DNA from: Arcticibacter tournemirensis | GTDB lineage: Bacteria > Bacteroidota > Bacteroidia > Sphingobacteriales > Sphingobacteriaceae | Direction of reading: 5' to 3' | DNA length: 64,000 bases | Assembly: GCF_006716645.1 (NCBI RefSeq) | Contig: NZ_VFPL01000001.1 | Span: 2,108,001 to 2,172,000, forward strand | In this document: positions 25,023-33,276 of the stretch, one piece after another | Layout: every line of letters begins with the position of its first letter | Numbering within the stretch: position 1 is the first letter of the stretch | The notes under the pieces: generated by a model | Seen by the model: the letters and a program-made list of their open reading frames with translations, nothing else | Databases searched by the model: none | Told to the model about the DNA's origin: nothing | Program-made: the position numbers and the translations under genes

Positions 25023-25574
25023 ATGCCGAACTTTTTAAGGTTAATAATAGCTTTTGCTTTACTCGGGTGTTCTGTTGCGTTAATGATTTTTGGACACTGG
25101 GGCTGGGGTATACTTGTATTGCTGCTGGCTATTATCGTAGTTGTAACATTTTTCTTTAACGAGAAGATGCTGATTGCGCAGTATTATCTTAGAAAAGAAA
25201 ACATGGATAAAGCGGAAAGCTGGCTTAAAAGCATTAAGAATTACGAAACAGAGCTGTTGAAGGCTCAACACGGATACTATCATCTTCTTATTGGTCTTAT
25301 AGAGTCTCGCAAGGCACCTATGCAATCGGAAAAGTACTTTAAGAAAGCTCTTTCATTAGGAATGACCATGGATCATAATATAGCTCTTGCAAAGTTAAGC
25401 CTGGCAGGAATTGCCATGGCAAAGCGAAATAAGAGGGAAGCTACGATGTACCTTCAGGAGGCAAAGAAGGCCGACAAGAATAAGCTACTGGCAGAGCAGA
25501 TAAAGATGATGCAAGGACAAATGAGCCAGCTGGATAAGACAGTGGTTCAAACCCGAGGGTTCAGGCCCAGATAG
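25023..25574 (+). CDS. Membrane-anchored TPR-like protein
   Basis: The 183-residue protein has two N-terminal membrane helices (about residues 5-22 and 28-46), followed by TPR-like helical pairs (YYLRKENMDKAESWLKSIKNYETELLKAQHGYYHLLIGLIE, SEKYFKKALSLGMTMDHNIALAKLSLAGIA). It should sit in the inner membrane with the helical part in the cytoplasm. Function not recognised. It is divergent from ung. Confidence 0.75.
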   Translation: MPNFLRLIIAFALLGCSVALMIFGHWGWGILVLLLAIIVVVTFFFNEKMLIAQYYLRKENMDKAESWLKSIKNYETELLKAQHGYYHLLIGLIESRKAPMQSEKYFKKALSLGMTMDHNIALAKLSLAGIAMAKRNKREATMYLQEAKKADKNKLLAEQIKMMQGQMSQLDKTVVQTRGFRPR

Positions 25575-25608
25575 GCAGAGATTGACAGATACATCGATGA
25601 TGTGGTGA

Positions 25609-25821
25609 TTATTTATCGTCCAGATGATCAAAATAGGTGTTTCTTTCTAACCTTGCAGCTTTGCTTATAATATCCTCTTCTTCGTTTGTTTTGGCTGAAG
25701 AGAAGAACTTTTCCGCTTGTATCCTTTTCAGGAGCTGACTAATAAAAGAAAGGTCGAAATCTTCCTTATTTAATTTAATAAGGTATTCTTTTTCTGTAAT
25801 CTCGATACTAGATAAATTCAT
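25609..25821 (-). CDS. Small conserved-looking protein of unknown function
   Basis: The start ATG 25819-25821 (MNLSSIEITEKEYLIKL) gives 70 residues; a longer version from 25866 would read through the lysS terminator. A TATTTTTG -7 box at 25839-25846 (minus strand) supports the shorter start. The protein is charged and helical with an EKEYLIKLNKEDFDLSFISQLLKRIQAEKFF segment and no membrane helix. It may be a short antitoxin-like or addiction-type protein, but no toxin gene lies beside it. Confidence 0.6.
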   Translation of the reverse strand: MNLSSIEITEKEYLIKLNKEDFDLSFISQLLKRIQAEKFFSSAKTNEEEDIISKAARLERNTYFDHLDDK

Positions 25822-25838
25822 AAAATCCGTTTTGGTAA

Positions 25839-25846
25839 CAAAAATA
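25839..25846 (-). promoter_or_regulatory. -7 box inside the lysS terminator tail
   Basis: Minus-strand TATTTTTG matches TAnnTTTG and overlaps the U-tract that follows the lysS terminator stem. It could start the transcript of the 70-residue protein. Confidence 0.45.
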
Positions 25847-25848
25847 AA

Positions 25849-25881
25849 AAAGGCCTGTAAATTCAATATTTACAGGCCTTT
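25849..25881 (-). terminator. Intrinsic terminator of lysS
   Basis: A perfect 14-bp stem (25849-25862 with 25868-25881) has a 5-nt loop. On the minus strand it is followed by TTTTTATTTTTG. It lies 18 nt after the lysS stop. Confidence 0.85.
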
Positions 25882-25899
25882 AAGCTTTTGTTAAGTCTT

Positions 25900-27621
25900 T
25901 TATTCAAACCAGAGCATGACTTCCTCTTTCGAAGGCATGGTTATTTCAAGTTTCAGCTTTTTACGCATTCCTCCGAGATCGTTAAATACCTTATTCGGGT
26001 TGCCGGCTTTAAGCTCCTCTATTGTATTGAATCCCATTTTCAGGAGAACAGGAACCCATTCTACAGGGACTCCAATCGCTACAAAATCATCTACTGAAGC
26101 TACTTTCAATCGTTTCTCGGGGCGCATCTGCGGGAAGAAAAGAACCTCCTGTATGGTGCTCTGGTTGGTCATAAGCATCACCAGCCTGTCGATACCAAAA
26201 CCGAGCCCTGAAGTAGGAGGCATCCCGTATTCAAGAGCTCTCAGGAAATCTTCGTCCATCGCCATTGCCTCTTCATCACCACGGTCGGCCAGTGCCAACT
26301 GGTCCTCAAAGCGGCCTCTTTGGTCTATCGGGTCGTTTAACTCTGAATAAGCATTTCCGATTTCCTTCCCGTTAACAAATATTTCAAATCTTTCAACCAG
26401 CCCTTCAATACTGCGGTGTTTCTTGGCCAGAGGGGTCATTTCTACCGGGTAATCGGTAATGAACGTAGGCTGGATGAGGTTGGCCTCTACTTTTGCGCTG
26501 AAAATTTCATCCACCAGTTTGCCTTTGCCCATCGATTTATCGACCTCAATGTCGAGGTCGCGGCATACCTGGCGGAGCATCGGCTCGTCCATTTGGGAAA
26601 CATCAATACCTGTATATTTTTGTATGGATCCGAACATTGATAGTTTCTCGTAGGGGCCGGCAAAGTCAATCAGATGTTCAGCAACTTTTACCACTGAAGT
26701 ACCATGGATAGCCAAAGCAATCTTTTCGAGACATTCTTCAACCATCGACATCATCCAGATATAATCCTTATAGGCCACATAGATTTCCATGGAGGTAAAC
26801 TCAGGATTGTGAGTGCGGTCCATCCCTTCATTGCGGAACATCTTGCCAAATTCGTAAACGCCATCGAAGCCTGCTACAATGAGCCTTTTCAAGTATAGCT
26901 CATTAGCGATTCGCAGGTAGAGGGGCATGTCGAGCGTATTATGATGCGTTTTAAACGGCCTCGCAGCTGCACCGCCATGTATCGGCTGAAGGATCGGTGT
27001 TTCCACCTCCATCCATCCCTGGCTGTCGAAGTAATTCCTCATCGTATTGATTACCTTCGAGCGGTTGATAAAGATCTGCTTGAGCTCAGGATTAACGGTA
27101 AGGTCGACATATCTTTGCCTGTATCTTAATTCGGGGTCAGTAAATCCGTCGAATATGTTGCCCTGCTCGTCTCTCTTTACTACGGGAAGAGGCTTGAGTG
27201 ATTTTGCCAGGAGCGTAAGTTCAGTTACATGGACAGAGATTTCCCCTGTTTGAGTTGTAAAAACAAAGCCCTTAACGCCTACGTAGTCGCCTATGTCGAG
27301 CAATTTCTTGAATACCGTATTATAAAAAGTTTTGTCCTCGCCGGGGCAGATATCATCGCGCTTTATATAAACCTGGATACGGCCGGTAGAATCCTGCAAT
27401 TCGGCGAAAGAGGCACTTCCCATGATACGGCGGGTCATGATTCGTCCGGCAAAGCTGATATTCTTATATGATGTTTTATCCCGTTCGTAATTTTCTTTTA
27501 TATCCCTTGCTGTAACGTTTACATTGTATGATGCAGCAGGATAAGGCTCGATACCGAGCTGTCTTAACTGCTGTAATGCCTCGCGGCGTAAAATTTCCTG
27601 TTCGGACAGTCCAATACTCAT
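25900..27621 (-). CDS. lysS: Lysyl-tRNA synthetase, class II
   Basis: The 573-residue protein has an OB-fold anticodon-binding domain at about 55-160 and the class II core with motif 2 FRNEGMDRTHNPEFTSMEIYVAY and motif 3 GFGIDRLVML. It charges tRNA-Lys. It extends about 70 residues beyond the usual end of bacterial LysRS (after FFPQMRPEK): the tail VASVDDFVAIGVPVEWVPVLLKMGFNTIEELKAGNPNKVFNDLGGMRKKL resembles a helix-hairpin-helix module. Such tails are seen in Bacteroidota enzymes. A TACTTTTG -7 box lies 20 nt upstream of the start. Confidence 0.96.
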   Translation of the reverse strand: MSIGLSEQEILRREALQQLRQLGIEPYPAASYNVNVTARDIKENYERDKTSYKNISFAGRIMTRRIMGSASFAELQDSTGRIQVYIKRDDICPGEDKTFYNTVFKKLLDIGDYVGVKGFVFTTQTGEISVHVTELTLLAKSLKPLPVVKRDEQGNIFDGFTDPELRYRQRYVDLTVNPELKQIFINRSKVINTMRNYFDSQGWMEVETPILQPIHGGAAARPFKTHHNTLDMPLYLRIANELYLKRLIVAGFDGVYEFGKMFRNEGMDRTHNPEFTSMEIYVAYKDYIWMMSMVEECLEKIALAIHGTSVVKVAEHLIDFAGPYEKLSMFGSIQKYTGIDVSQMDEPMLRQVCRDLDIEVDKSMGKGKLVDEIFSAKVEANLIQPTFITDYPVEMTPLAKKHRSIEGLVERFEIFVNGKEIGNAYSELNDPIDQRGRFEDQLALADRGDEEAMAMDEDFLRALEYGMPPTSGLGFGIDRLVMLMTNQSTIQEVLFFPQMRPEKRLKVASVDDFVAIGVPVEWVPVLLKMGFNTIEELKAGNPNKVFNDLGGMRKKLKLEITMPSKEEVMLWFE

Positions 27622-27640
27622 CGTCGTTGTGTAATTTTTG

Positions 27641-27648
27641 CAAAAGTA
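27641..27648 (-). promoter_or_regulatory. -7 box of the lysS promoter
   Basis: Minus-strand TACTTTTG matches TAnnTTTG exactly; the start codon follows 19 nt later, leaving a short leader. Confidence 0.55.
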
Positions 27649-27664
27649 GCAATTATTGGGGGAG

Positions 27665-27686
27665 AAATCCGAAAGCTTTCGGATTT
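27665..27686. promoter_or_regulatory. 22-bp perfect palindrome upstream of lysS
   Basis: The segment AAATCCGAAAGCTTTCGGATTT is fully self-complementary. It lies 16 bp upstream of the lysS -7 box, across the expected -33 region, and next to a heptamer array. It could be an operator, or a hairpin in the RNA of fadD read-through. Confidence 0.5.
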
Positions 27687-27687
27687 C

Positions 27688-27778
27688 GGCAGTTGGCTTT
27701 GGCTTTCAGTTATCAGCAATCAACTTTCTACTTTGAACTTTTAACATTCAACTCCCTACTTCCAACTCCCTTCATCCC
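27688..27778 (-). repeat. Heptamer array at the 3' end of the acyl-CoA ligase gene
   Basis: Thirteen consecutive 7-bp units stay in register, from GGCAGTT and GGCTTTG through GCAATCA, ACTTTCT, ACTTTGA and ACTTTTA to ACTCCCT and TCATCCC. In the gene sense they read like GTTGAAT, GTTAAAA and GTTCAAA. The stop codon of the ligase gene (27772-27774) lies inside the last unit. Confidence 0.85.
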
Positions 27779-29685
27779 TCTGCTTCTTCCTCCTGGTATA
27801 GTTTATTTATATCGTGTGCATATTTTTTCTCTATCACTTTCCGTTTCGCCTTAAGGGAAGGGGTCATTTCGCCTGCCTCAATAGAAAAGGGATTCCGTTT
27901 AACCATAAAGTTTTTGATGCGTTCGAATTTCGCCAGCTCATGGGAAAGCTTCCTGATGTCCTGCGCAATCCATTCTCTTATTTCTTTATCCTCGATAAAC
28001 ATTTCAGGATTTTGAAAGAACTCTTCCGGAAGTCCGAACTCATGTTGCAAGCTATCTTTAGAGGGAACTACAATTGCTGTTATATACTCACGTTTGTCGC
28101 CTATCAGGAAGATCTGTTCTATCTTCTGGCTTTTGAGGTAGGTATTCTCGACGGGCGTAGGGTAAACATTCTTGCCGTAAGAGTTCACCAGGATGTTTTT
28201 TATCCTGTCGGTGATCTTTAGATTCCCCTTGTAAAAAAGGCCTACGTCACCTGTGTGAAACCAACCCTCCGGGTCAATGGCCAGGGCTGTATCTTCCGGT
28301 TTGTTCCAATACCCTTTCATCACGCAGTGGCCGCGCACTATTATTTCGCCTTCGGGTGATTCGAACGACGGATCGAAGCTTTCATGTGTTTGAACGGTGT
28401 AGATCTTCCCTGTTTCGACATCCTGAATGCCAACTTCTATCCGGGGGATAATCCGACCCACCGTACCGTATACCTGACGGTCGAATTCGGTGATCGACAT
28501 GATGGGAGAGGTCTCTGTCAGCCCAAATCCTTCGAGGACTTTGATGTTGAGATTTCCAAAAAATTCGCCTACGTTTTTGGGGAGCGCAGCTCCACCCGAC
28601 AGCAGGCATTTCAAACGGCCGCCTGTCTTTTCCCTAATCTTGCTGAAGACCAGCTTGTCGGCTATTTTTTGTTGTATAGATATAGCGAGGCCAGGCCTTT
28701 TGCCGGCTTCTTTGATTTCGCGGTATTTTCTTCCTATATCTATAGCCCAGTTAAATACCTTTGCTTTGGCGCCGCCGGCCTGTGTTGCACTTTTTACTGC
28801 CTTGTCATGAATTCGTTCCAGCAAACGCGGAACACAGTTCATAAACGTTGGCTTGATCTCCTCCATGTTTTTTGCCAGGAGTTCAAGACTCTGCGAAAAA
28901 GCTATTCTACAGCCTTTTGCGCTGCATACATGATAGGTTGCAGTACGTTCAAATACATGTGAAAGAGGGAGAAACGACAGGAAGACTTCTTTTGAAGTAA
29001 CTACAGGAATTTGCTCCAGGGAAGCCTTTACGTTCTCAATGAAGTTATGATGCGTAAGCATTGCGCCTTTCGGTATGCCTGTAGTGCCCGAGGTGTAGAT
29101 TAATGCTGAAAGATCTGATGGTAATACGGCTTCCCGGCAAGCAAGGATTTGCTTTTCGTGAACAGGAAGATTCTTTCTGCCTTGTGCCAGGAGTGCAGAA
29201 AATCCAATTACTCCGGCGTTCAGATGAATGCCCTCCAGATACTTTTCGTAATTATCAAACGCAGGAATGATCCGTTCGAGAGAAGGACAGTTGTTCGCTA
29301 TTTTTATTATCTTTCTAAGAAGGAATGGTGTTCCTACCAGGATTGTCCTTACGCCGGCGTCATTCAGGATATATTCAATTTCGTGTTCCGATAGTGTGGG
29401 GTAGATGGAAACATTTACCGCCCCGATCTGCTGAAGTGCCTGGTCGTAGTATATGTATTCAGGTGAATTTTCTATTATAAATCCCAGACGGTCGCCCTTC
29501 TTTATCCCTATCTCCAGGAGATAGCCCGATATGGCATCTGCATTATCGAGTGTCTGCTTAAAGCTTATCTCCTTCCAGCGTCCGTCTTCTTTGTGCATCA
29601 GGAACGTTTCTGTCTCAGGGTGAATGTTATTCACAACGTTACGCAGCAACTCAGGAACTGTGCTGAATCCGGTCTTCAAATTCAT
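27772..29685 (-). CDS. fadD: Long-chain fatty-acid-CoA ligase (AMP-forming)
   Basis: The 637-residue protein has the adenylate-forming motifs in order: P-loop LIYTSGTTGIPKGAMLTHHN near 200, FLPLSHVFERT, GFGLTETSPI near 395, GEIIVRGHCVMKGYW, and the Asp of GWFHTGDVG with NILVNSYGKNVYP near 535. It activates fatty acids to acyl-CoA with ATP. Proteins of this length with a C-terminal KANGEMTPSLKAKRKVI-type end are common in Bacteroidota, where several paralogues occur, so the symbol is a class name. The stop codon is embedded in a heptamer array. Confidence 0.92.
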   Translation of the reverse strand: MNLKTGFSTVPELLRNVVNNIHPETETFLMHKEDGRWKEISFKQTLDNADAISGYLLEIGIKKGDRLGFIIENSPEYIYYDQALQQIGAVNVSIYPTLSEHEIEYILNDAGVRTILVGTPFLLRKIIKIANNCPSLERIIPAFDNYEKYLEGIHLNAGVIGFSALLAQGRKNLPVHEKQILACREAVLPSDLSALIYTSGTTGIPKGAMLTHHNFIENVKASLEQIPVVTSKEVFLSFLPLSHVFERTATYHVCSAKGCRIAFSQSLELLAKNMEEIKPTFMNCVPRLLERIHDKAVKSATQAGGAKAKVFNWAIDIGRKYREIKEAGKRPGLAISIQQKIADKLVFSKIREKTGGRLKCLLSGGAALPKNVGEFFGNLNIKVLEGFGLTETSPIMSITEFDRQVYGTVGRIIPRIEVGIQDVETGKIYTVQTHESFDPSFESPEGEIIVRGHCVMKGYWNKPEDTALAIDPEGWFHTGDVGLFYKGNLKITDRIKNILVNSYGKNVYPTPVENTYLKSQKIEQIFLIGDKREYITAIVVPSKDSLQHEFGLPEEFFQNPEMFIEDKEIREWIAQDIRKLSHELAKFERIKNFMVKRNPFSIEAGEMTPSLKAKRKVIEKKYAHDINKLYQEEEAEG

Positions 29686-29736
29686 CTATTGGTTATCTTT
29701 GTTTAAACAACAATATACATATTTTATGCCACAAAA

Positions 29737-29756
29737 AAAGGGGCTGAGGCCCCTTT
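29737..29756 (-). terminator. Intrinsic terminator after the IscA-like gene
   Basis: An 8-bp stem (AAAGGGGC with GCCCCTTT) closes TGAG; on the minus strand seven T residues follow. It lies about 80 nt after the gene's stop and in front of the acyl-CoA ligase gene. Confidence 0.75.
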
Positions 29757-29836
29757 CGCGCAAATATACTATCTTATTTCAATCTGTAAAACTGTTTTTA
29801 CCTGAAATAAGGCTTTCTGCTTTATGAAAAATATAG

Positions 29837-30163
29837 TTAAACCGAGAAACTTTCTCCGCAGGCGCAGGTGCGCGTGGCATTGGGATTATGGAAGTTGAAT
29901 CCTTTTCCGTTAAGTCCGTCAGAGAAATCCAGTTCCGTTCCGGCCAGGTATAAAAAAGACTTCATATCCAGCGCGATCCGGATACCTTTGTCTTCGAAGA
30001 ACTGATCTCCGGGTTTTTCGGCGTTGTCGAAATCGAGTTTGTATGATAATCCCGAACAACCGCCCCCTTCTACTGAAACCCTCAGAAAGTATGATGCATC
30101 ATACGCCGCCTCCTGTATAAGCGTATCTATCTGAGCTTTTGCTTTATCTGTTATTGTTATCAT
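29837..30163 (-). CDS. IscA/HesB-type iron-sulfur carrier
   Basis: The 108-residue protein has the three conserved cysteines of A-type carriers: one in GGGCSGLSYKLDF near residue 36, and two in TCACGESF near 100. It should deliver Fe-S clusters to target proteins. It lies 34 nt downstream of iscS on the same strand, and the two probably form an operon with the terminator at 29737-29756. IscA, SufA and ErpA cannot be told apart from sequence alone. Confidence 0.92.
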   Translation of the reverse strand: MITITDKAKAQIDTLIQEAAYDASYFLRVSVEGGGCSGLSYKLDFDNAEKPGDQFFEDKGIRIALDMKSFLYLAGTELDFSDGLNGKGFNFHNPNATRTCACGESFSV

Positions 30164-30197
30164 CGTTTTGTTTTTTTAGATACAAGAAATAAAAAAG

Positions 30198-31403
30198 CTA
30201 GTTTTCCTGCCATTCGGCCTTGCCTGCTTCTTTAAATAATTTCCAGAAAGGAGAACCTTCCCGGAGCTGTTTTACCGCTTTTTGAGTTTGTTCGATCACA
30301 AAGTCTATTTCTTCTTCATTTGTAAATCTTCCCAGTCCAAATCGTATCGAAGAGTGTGCCAAACTATCAGACAAGCCCATGCCTTTTAATACATGCGAGG
30401 GTTCGATAGAGGCCGAAGTGCAGGCAGAACCTGATGAAACAGCAATGTCCTTCATTGCCATTATTAAGCCATCGCTTTCTGCATGACTGAAGGAAATGTT
30501 GGTAATGCCGGGAAGCCGTTGCTCTTTGTTGCCATTAAGGCACGTTTCCTCCAGTTCCAATAATGAGTTTTCCAGCTTATCTCTAAGATAAGAAAGACGC
30601 CTTACCTCTTCTTCCATTCCTGTACGACAGAGTTCACAGGCTTTCCCCAGTCCCACGATCCCCGGGACATTCAGTGTTCCCGACCGGAGTCCGCGTTCGT
30701 GTCCTCCTCCGTCCATTTGCGCTGTAATCCTGACCCTCGGGTTTTTACGTCTTACATAAAGGCCGCCAACGCCTTTGGGTCCGTACATTTTATGTGCTGA
30801 AAAAGCCATCAGGTCTATTCCGTCTTCATTAACGTCAACAGGTATCTTCCCTACAGCCTGCGTCGCATCTGTGAATAATAAAGATCCATGCCTGTGTACC
30901 AGCTCGGAGATTTCGCGTATTGGCTGGATAACTCCAGTCTCGTTGTTGGCATACATGATAGATACAAGGATAGTGCGTTCGTTCAAAACGCTTTCAAGCT
31001 CTTTTAGATCAATTAGTCCGTCGCTGTTTACTGCGAGATAAGTAATCTCAGCCCCCAATTTCTCCAGGTGTTTACAGGTGTCGATAACAGCCTTGTGTTC
31101 TGTAACGCAGGTGACAATATGGTTGCCTTTTTCCCTGTACATTTCAAATACACCCTTTATTGCAAGATTATCGGCTTCGGTAGCGCCCGATGTAAAGATG
31201 ATCTCTTTATCTGAAGCACCTATGAGTTTTGAAACCTGTTCTCGTGCGAGGTCTACGGCTTCTTCTGCGATCCACCCGAAAGCATGATTTCTACTGGCCG
31301 GATTCCCGAATTTTTTAGTGAAATAGGGAATCATAGCTTCGAGTACCAATGGGTCCATCGGGGTAGTTGCATTATAATCTAAATAAACCGGCAGAGTTAG
31401 CAT
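30198..31403 (-). CDS. iscS: Cysteine desulfurase, IscS/NifS type
   Basis: The start at ATG 31401-31403 (MLTLPVYLDYNATTP) gives 401 residues; an ATG three codons earlier is possible. Fold-type I PLP enzyme with TEHKAV, the Schiff-base lysine in SAHKMYGPKG and the catalytic cysteine in SSGSACTSASIEPSHVL, the extended loop of group I (IscS) enzymes. It takes sulfur from cysteine for Fe-S clusters and tRNA thiolation. IscU is not adjacent; only an A-type carrier follows. Confidence 0.94.
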   Translation of the reverse strand: MLTLPVYLDYNATTPMDPLVLEAMIPYFTKKFGNPASRNHAFGWIAEEAVDLAREQVSKLIGASDKEIIFTSGATEADNLAIKGVFEMYREKGNHIVTCVTEHKAVIDTCKHLEKLGAEITYLAVNSDGLIDLKELESVLNERTILVSIMYANNETGVIQPIREISELVHRHGSLLFTDATQAVGKIPVDVNEDGIDLMAFSAHKMYGPKGVGGLYVRRKNPRVRITAQMDGGGHERGLRSGTLNVPGIVGLGKACELCRTGMEEEVRRLSYLRDKLENSLLELEETCLNGNKEQRLPGITNISFSHAESDGLIMAMKDIAVSSGSACTSASIEPSHVLKGMGLSDSLAHSSIRFGLGRFTNEEEIDFVIEQTQKAVKQLREGSPFWKLFKEAGKAEWQEN

Positions 31404-31768
31404 CTCTATCACGTTGTATGTTATGAGTTGTAAGTTATTAAGTATGAACCGCCTGAATGCCTTTTTTACGAAAATATAAAGGCGTTTTACCTTTAACTTA
31501 ACACTACATACAAAGATAACTAAAAACTGTGGCGATCACACGTGATCGTGTTTCTTTCAAGGGGATACGCTTTTTTATGACGAAAGGGTGATTTTGGTCA
31601 CTTTTGTTTATAATTGCACAGTTCAAAATTAGTAGGGGCAGGACGCTTTGCAGACAATACACTCTGAAATAAACTGTGTATTCATTTGATATTAAAGACT
31701 GGTTTTAAAATTGATTTTGAATATTAAAATTTTAATCGCATATTTGCGCCTCTGAAAAAGTTAAGATC
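31404..31768. other. 365-bp region between iscS and rpmE2 starts
   Basis: A short heptamer array occupies 31413-31447. A palindrome CGATCAC-AC-GTGATCG lies at 31533-31548. A near -7 box (CATATTTG) lies about 22 nt before the rpmE2 start. No coding region or RNA gene was found in the rest. Confidence 0.5.
31413..31447. repeat. Heptamer array upstream of iscS
   Basis: Five plus-strand units: GTTGTAT, GTTATGA, GTTGTAA, GTTATTA and AGTATGA. The array starts 9 bp before the iscS start codon, so it lies in its leader or promoter. Confidence 0.7.
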
Positions 31769-32017
31769 ATGAAGGCTGATTTGCATCCAAAGAATTATAG
31801 ATTAGTTGTTTTTAAGGATATGTCTAACGAGTATTCTTTCATCACTAAATCTTGTATTGATACCAAGGAAACCATTAAATGGGAAGATGGTAATGAATAT
31901 CCATTAGTGAAGCTTGAAATTTCTCATACTTCACATCCATTCTATACAGGCAAAATGAAATTAGTAGATACTGCAGGACGTATCGATAAATTCCGTAGCC
32001 GTTACGCTAAGAAGTAA
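31769..32017 (+). CDS. rpmE2: 50S ribosomal protein L31 type B
   Basis: The 82-residue protein fits the zinc-free type B of L31: [56 protein letters not shown], without the CxxC pair of type A. It is a peripheral large-subunit protein at the central protuberance. The type B form replaces the zinc form under zinc shortage in other bacteria; here it may be the only L31. An intrinsic terminator follows. Confidence 0.97.
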   Translation: MKADLHPKNYRLVVFKDMSNEYSFITKSCIDTKETIKWEDGNEYPLVKLEISHTSHPFYTGKMKLVDTAGRIDKFRSRYAKK

Positions 32018-32040
32018 GAAAAAATATAAGAAATATTTTG

Positions 32041-32067
32041 AAAGTCCCGGTGAACAGCCGGGACTTT
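32041..32067 (+). terminator. Intrinsic terminator of rpmE2
   Basis: A 10-bp stem (AAAGTCCCGG with CCGGGACTTT) has a 7-nt loop and is followed by a T-rich run through 32078. It lies 23 nt after the stop codon. Confidence 0.88.
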
Positions 32068-32070
32068 TTT

Positions 32071-32078
32071 TATTTTTG
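32071..32078 (+). promoter_or_regulatory. -7 box in the rpmE2 terminator tail; GlmU-like gene probably leaderless
   Basis: TATTTTTG matches TAnnTTTG, lies inside the U-tract of the rpmE2 terminator and ends 6 nt before ATG 32085. Transcription would start at the start codon. Confidence 0.5.
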
Positions 32079-32084
32079 CCCTAA

Positions 32085-33266
32085 ATGACCATTATTCTAT
32101 TTGACGATTCAGTACGTGAGAGTTTGTTACCTTTAACATTTACACGTCCTGTTGCAGCGTTGAGGGTTGGAATTCTTACTATTGCCGAAAAGTGGGCCGA
32201 ATATCTTCAGGGAGACATTGCTTATCTTACAGCCGATTATTTGCAGGAAAAATTCAGGTTAAGTATCTCCAGTCAGAATATTTTTATAAATGGCTCTGTT
32301 TGTCCTGATGACGCTTTGCTTGAAGCTGTCAGTGGCCTCAGGGAAGGTGAAGCTTTAAGACAAAATGACGTACTTATAGCAGTGAAATTTAATGAGCATG
32401 ATGCCCGTGATTTTCATCTGAATATCGCCGGTATTAAAACGATAAATTACACATCCGATCTAACCAGAATTGTATATCCTGAAGACGTATTTCTGAAGAA
32501 CGAAACAGAGCTTCGCAGAGACTTTAAACTCCTTTCGGGTAAACGGCCTTCGGGCAATCTTAGTTCAACGAATACTATTCTTGGAGATAATATCTTTGTC
32601 GAAGAAGGCGCCGTAGCAGAATGCAGCACCTTTAACACATTACAGGGGCCTGTCTATCTTGGTAAAAATTCTGAAGTATGGGAGGGATGTATGATTCGCG
32701 GGGCTTTTGCACTTTGCAATAACTCGCAGGTGAAAATGGGCACTAAGATCTATCCGAAAACAACAATAGGGCCCTATTGCAGGGTGGGAGGAGAGATCAA
32801 TAACGCGGTTATTCAGGGTTATTCTTCAAAAGGTCACGAAGGTTACCTGGGAAACTCGGTAATAGGGGAGTGGTGTAATATAGGAGCAGACAGCAATAAC
32901 TCGAATCTTAAAAACAATTACAAAGAAGTGAAACTCTGGGACTACAGCACCCTGAAGTACCGGAATACAGGTTTGCAGTTTTGTGGCCTGATTATGGCTG
33001 ACCATTCTAAATGTGGTATCAATACCATGTTTAATACAGGTACGGTCGCTGGAGTTTGTGCCAATGTCTTCGGTGCGGGCTTTCCTCCTAACTTTGTTCC
33101 CGATTTCTCGTGGGGCGGGCAGCAGAAAATGGAGACGTACTTTCCTGAGAAGGCGATGGAAACTATCGGAAGAGTGTTTCTGAGAAGAAACAGGATATTT
33201 GATGATACTGAAAAACAAATCCTTGCAAAAGTATTTGATCTTACTAAACAATATAGAAATTTTTAA
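32085..33266 (+). CDS. GlmU-like bifunctional sugar nucleotidyltransferase/acetyltransferase (Bacteroidota type)
   Basis: The 393-residue protein has an N-terminal nucleotidyltransferase-like region (MTIILFDDSVRESLLPLTFTRPVAALRVGILTIAEKW) and a C-terminal left-handed beta-helix with hexapeptide repeats from about residue 160 (AVAECSTFNTLQGPVYLGKNSEVWEGCMIRG, VIGEWCNIGADSNNSNL). This matches the alternative GlmU family of Bacteroidota, predicted to make UDP-GlcNAc from glucosamine-1-phosphate. The N-terminal domain lacks the classical GlmU LAAGxGTRM loop. It is the first of four close plus-strand genes (GlmU-like, tpiA, prmA, mpl). Confidence 0.85.
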   Translation: MTIILFDDSVRESLLPLTFTRPVAALRVGILTIAEKWAEYLQGDIAYLTADYLQEKFRLSISSQNIFINGSVCPDDALLEAVSGLREGEALRQNDVLIAVKFNEHDARDFHLNIAGIKTINYTSDLTRIVYPEDVFLKNETELRRDFKLLSGKRPSGNLSSTNTILGDNIFVEEGAVAECSTFNTLQGPVYLGKNSEVWEGCMIRGAFALCNNSQVKMGTKIYPKTTIGPYCRVGGEINNAVIQGYSSKGHEGYLGNSVIGEWCNIGADSNNSNLKNNYKEVKLWDYSTLKYRNTGLQFCGLIMADHSKCGINTMFNTGTVAGVCANVFGAGFPPNFVPDFSWGGQQKMETYFPEKAMETIGRVFLRRNRIFDDTEKQILAKVFDLTKQYRNF

Positions 33267-33276
33267 CAATTAAACG

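Noticed and set aside
31533-31548. Palindrome CGATCAC-AC-GTGATCG as a Crp-like site
   Set aside because: The spacing does not fit Crp (TGTGA-N6-TCACA) and it is more than 200 bp from rpmE2; no regulator can be named.
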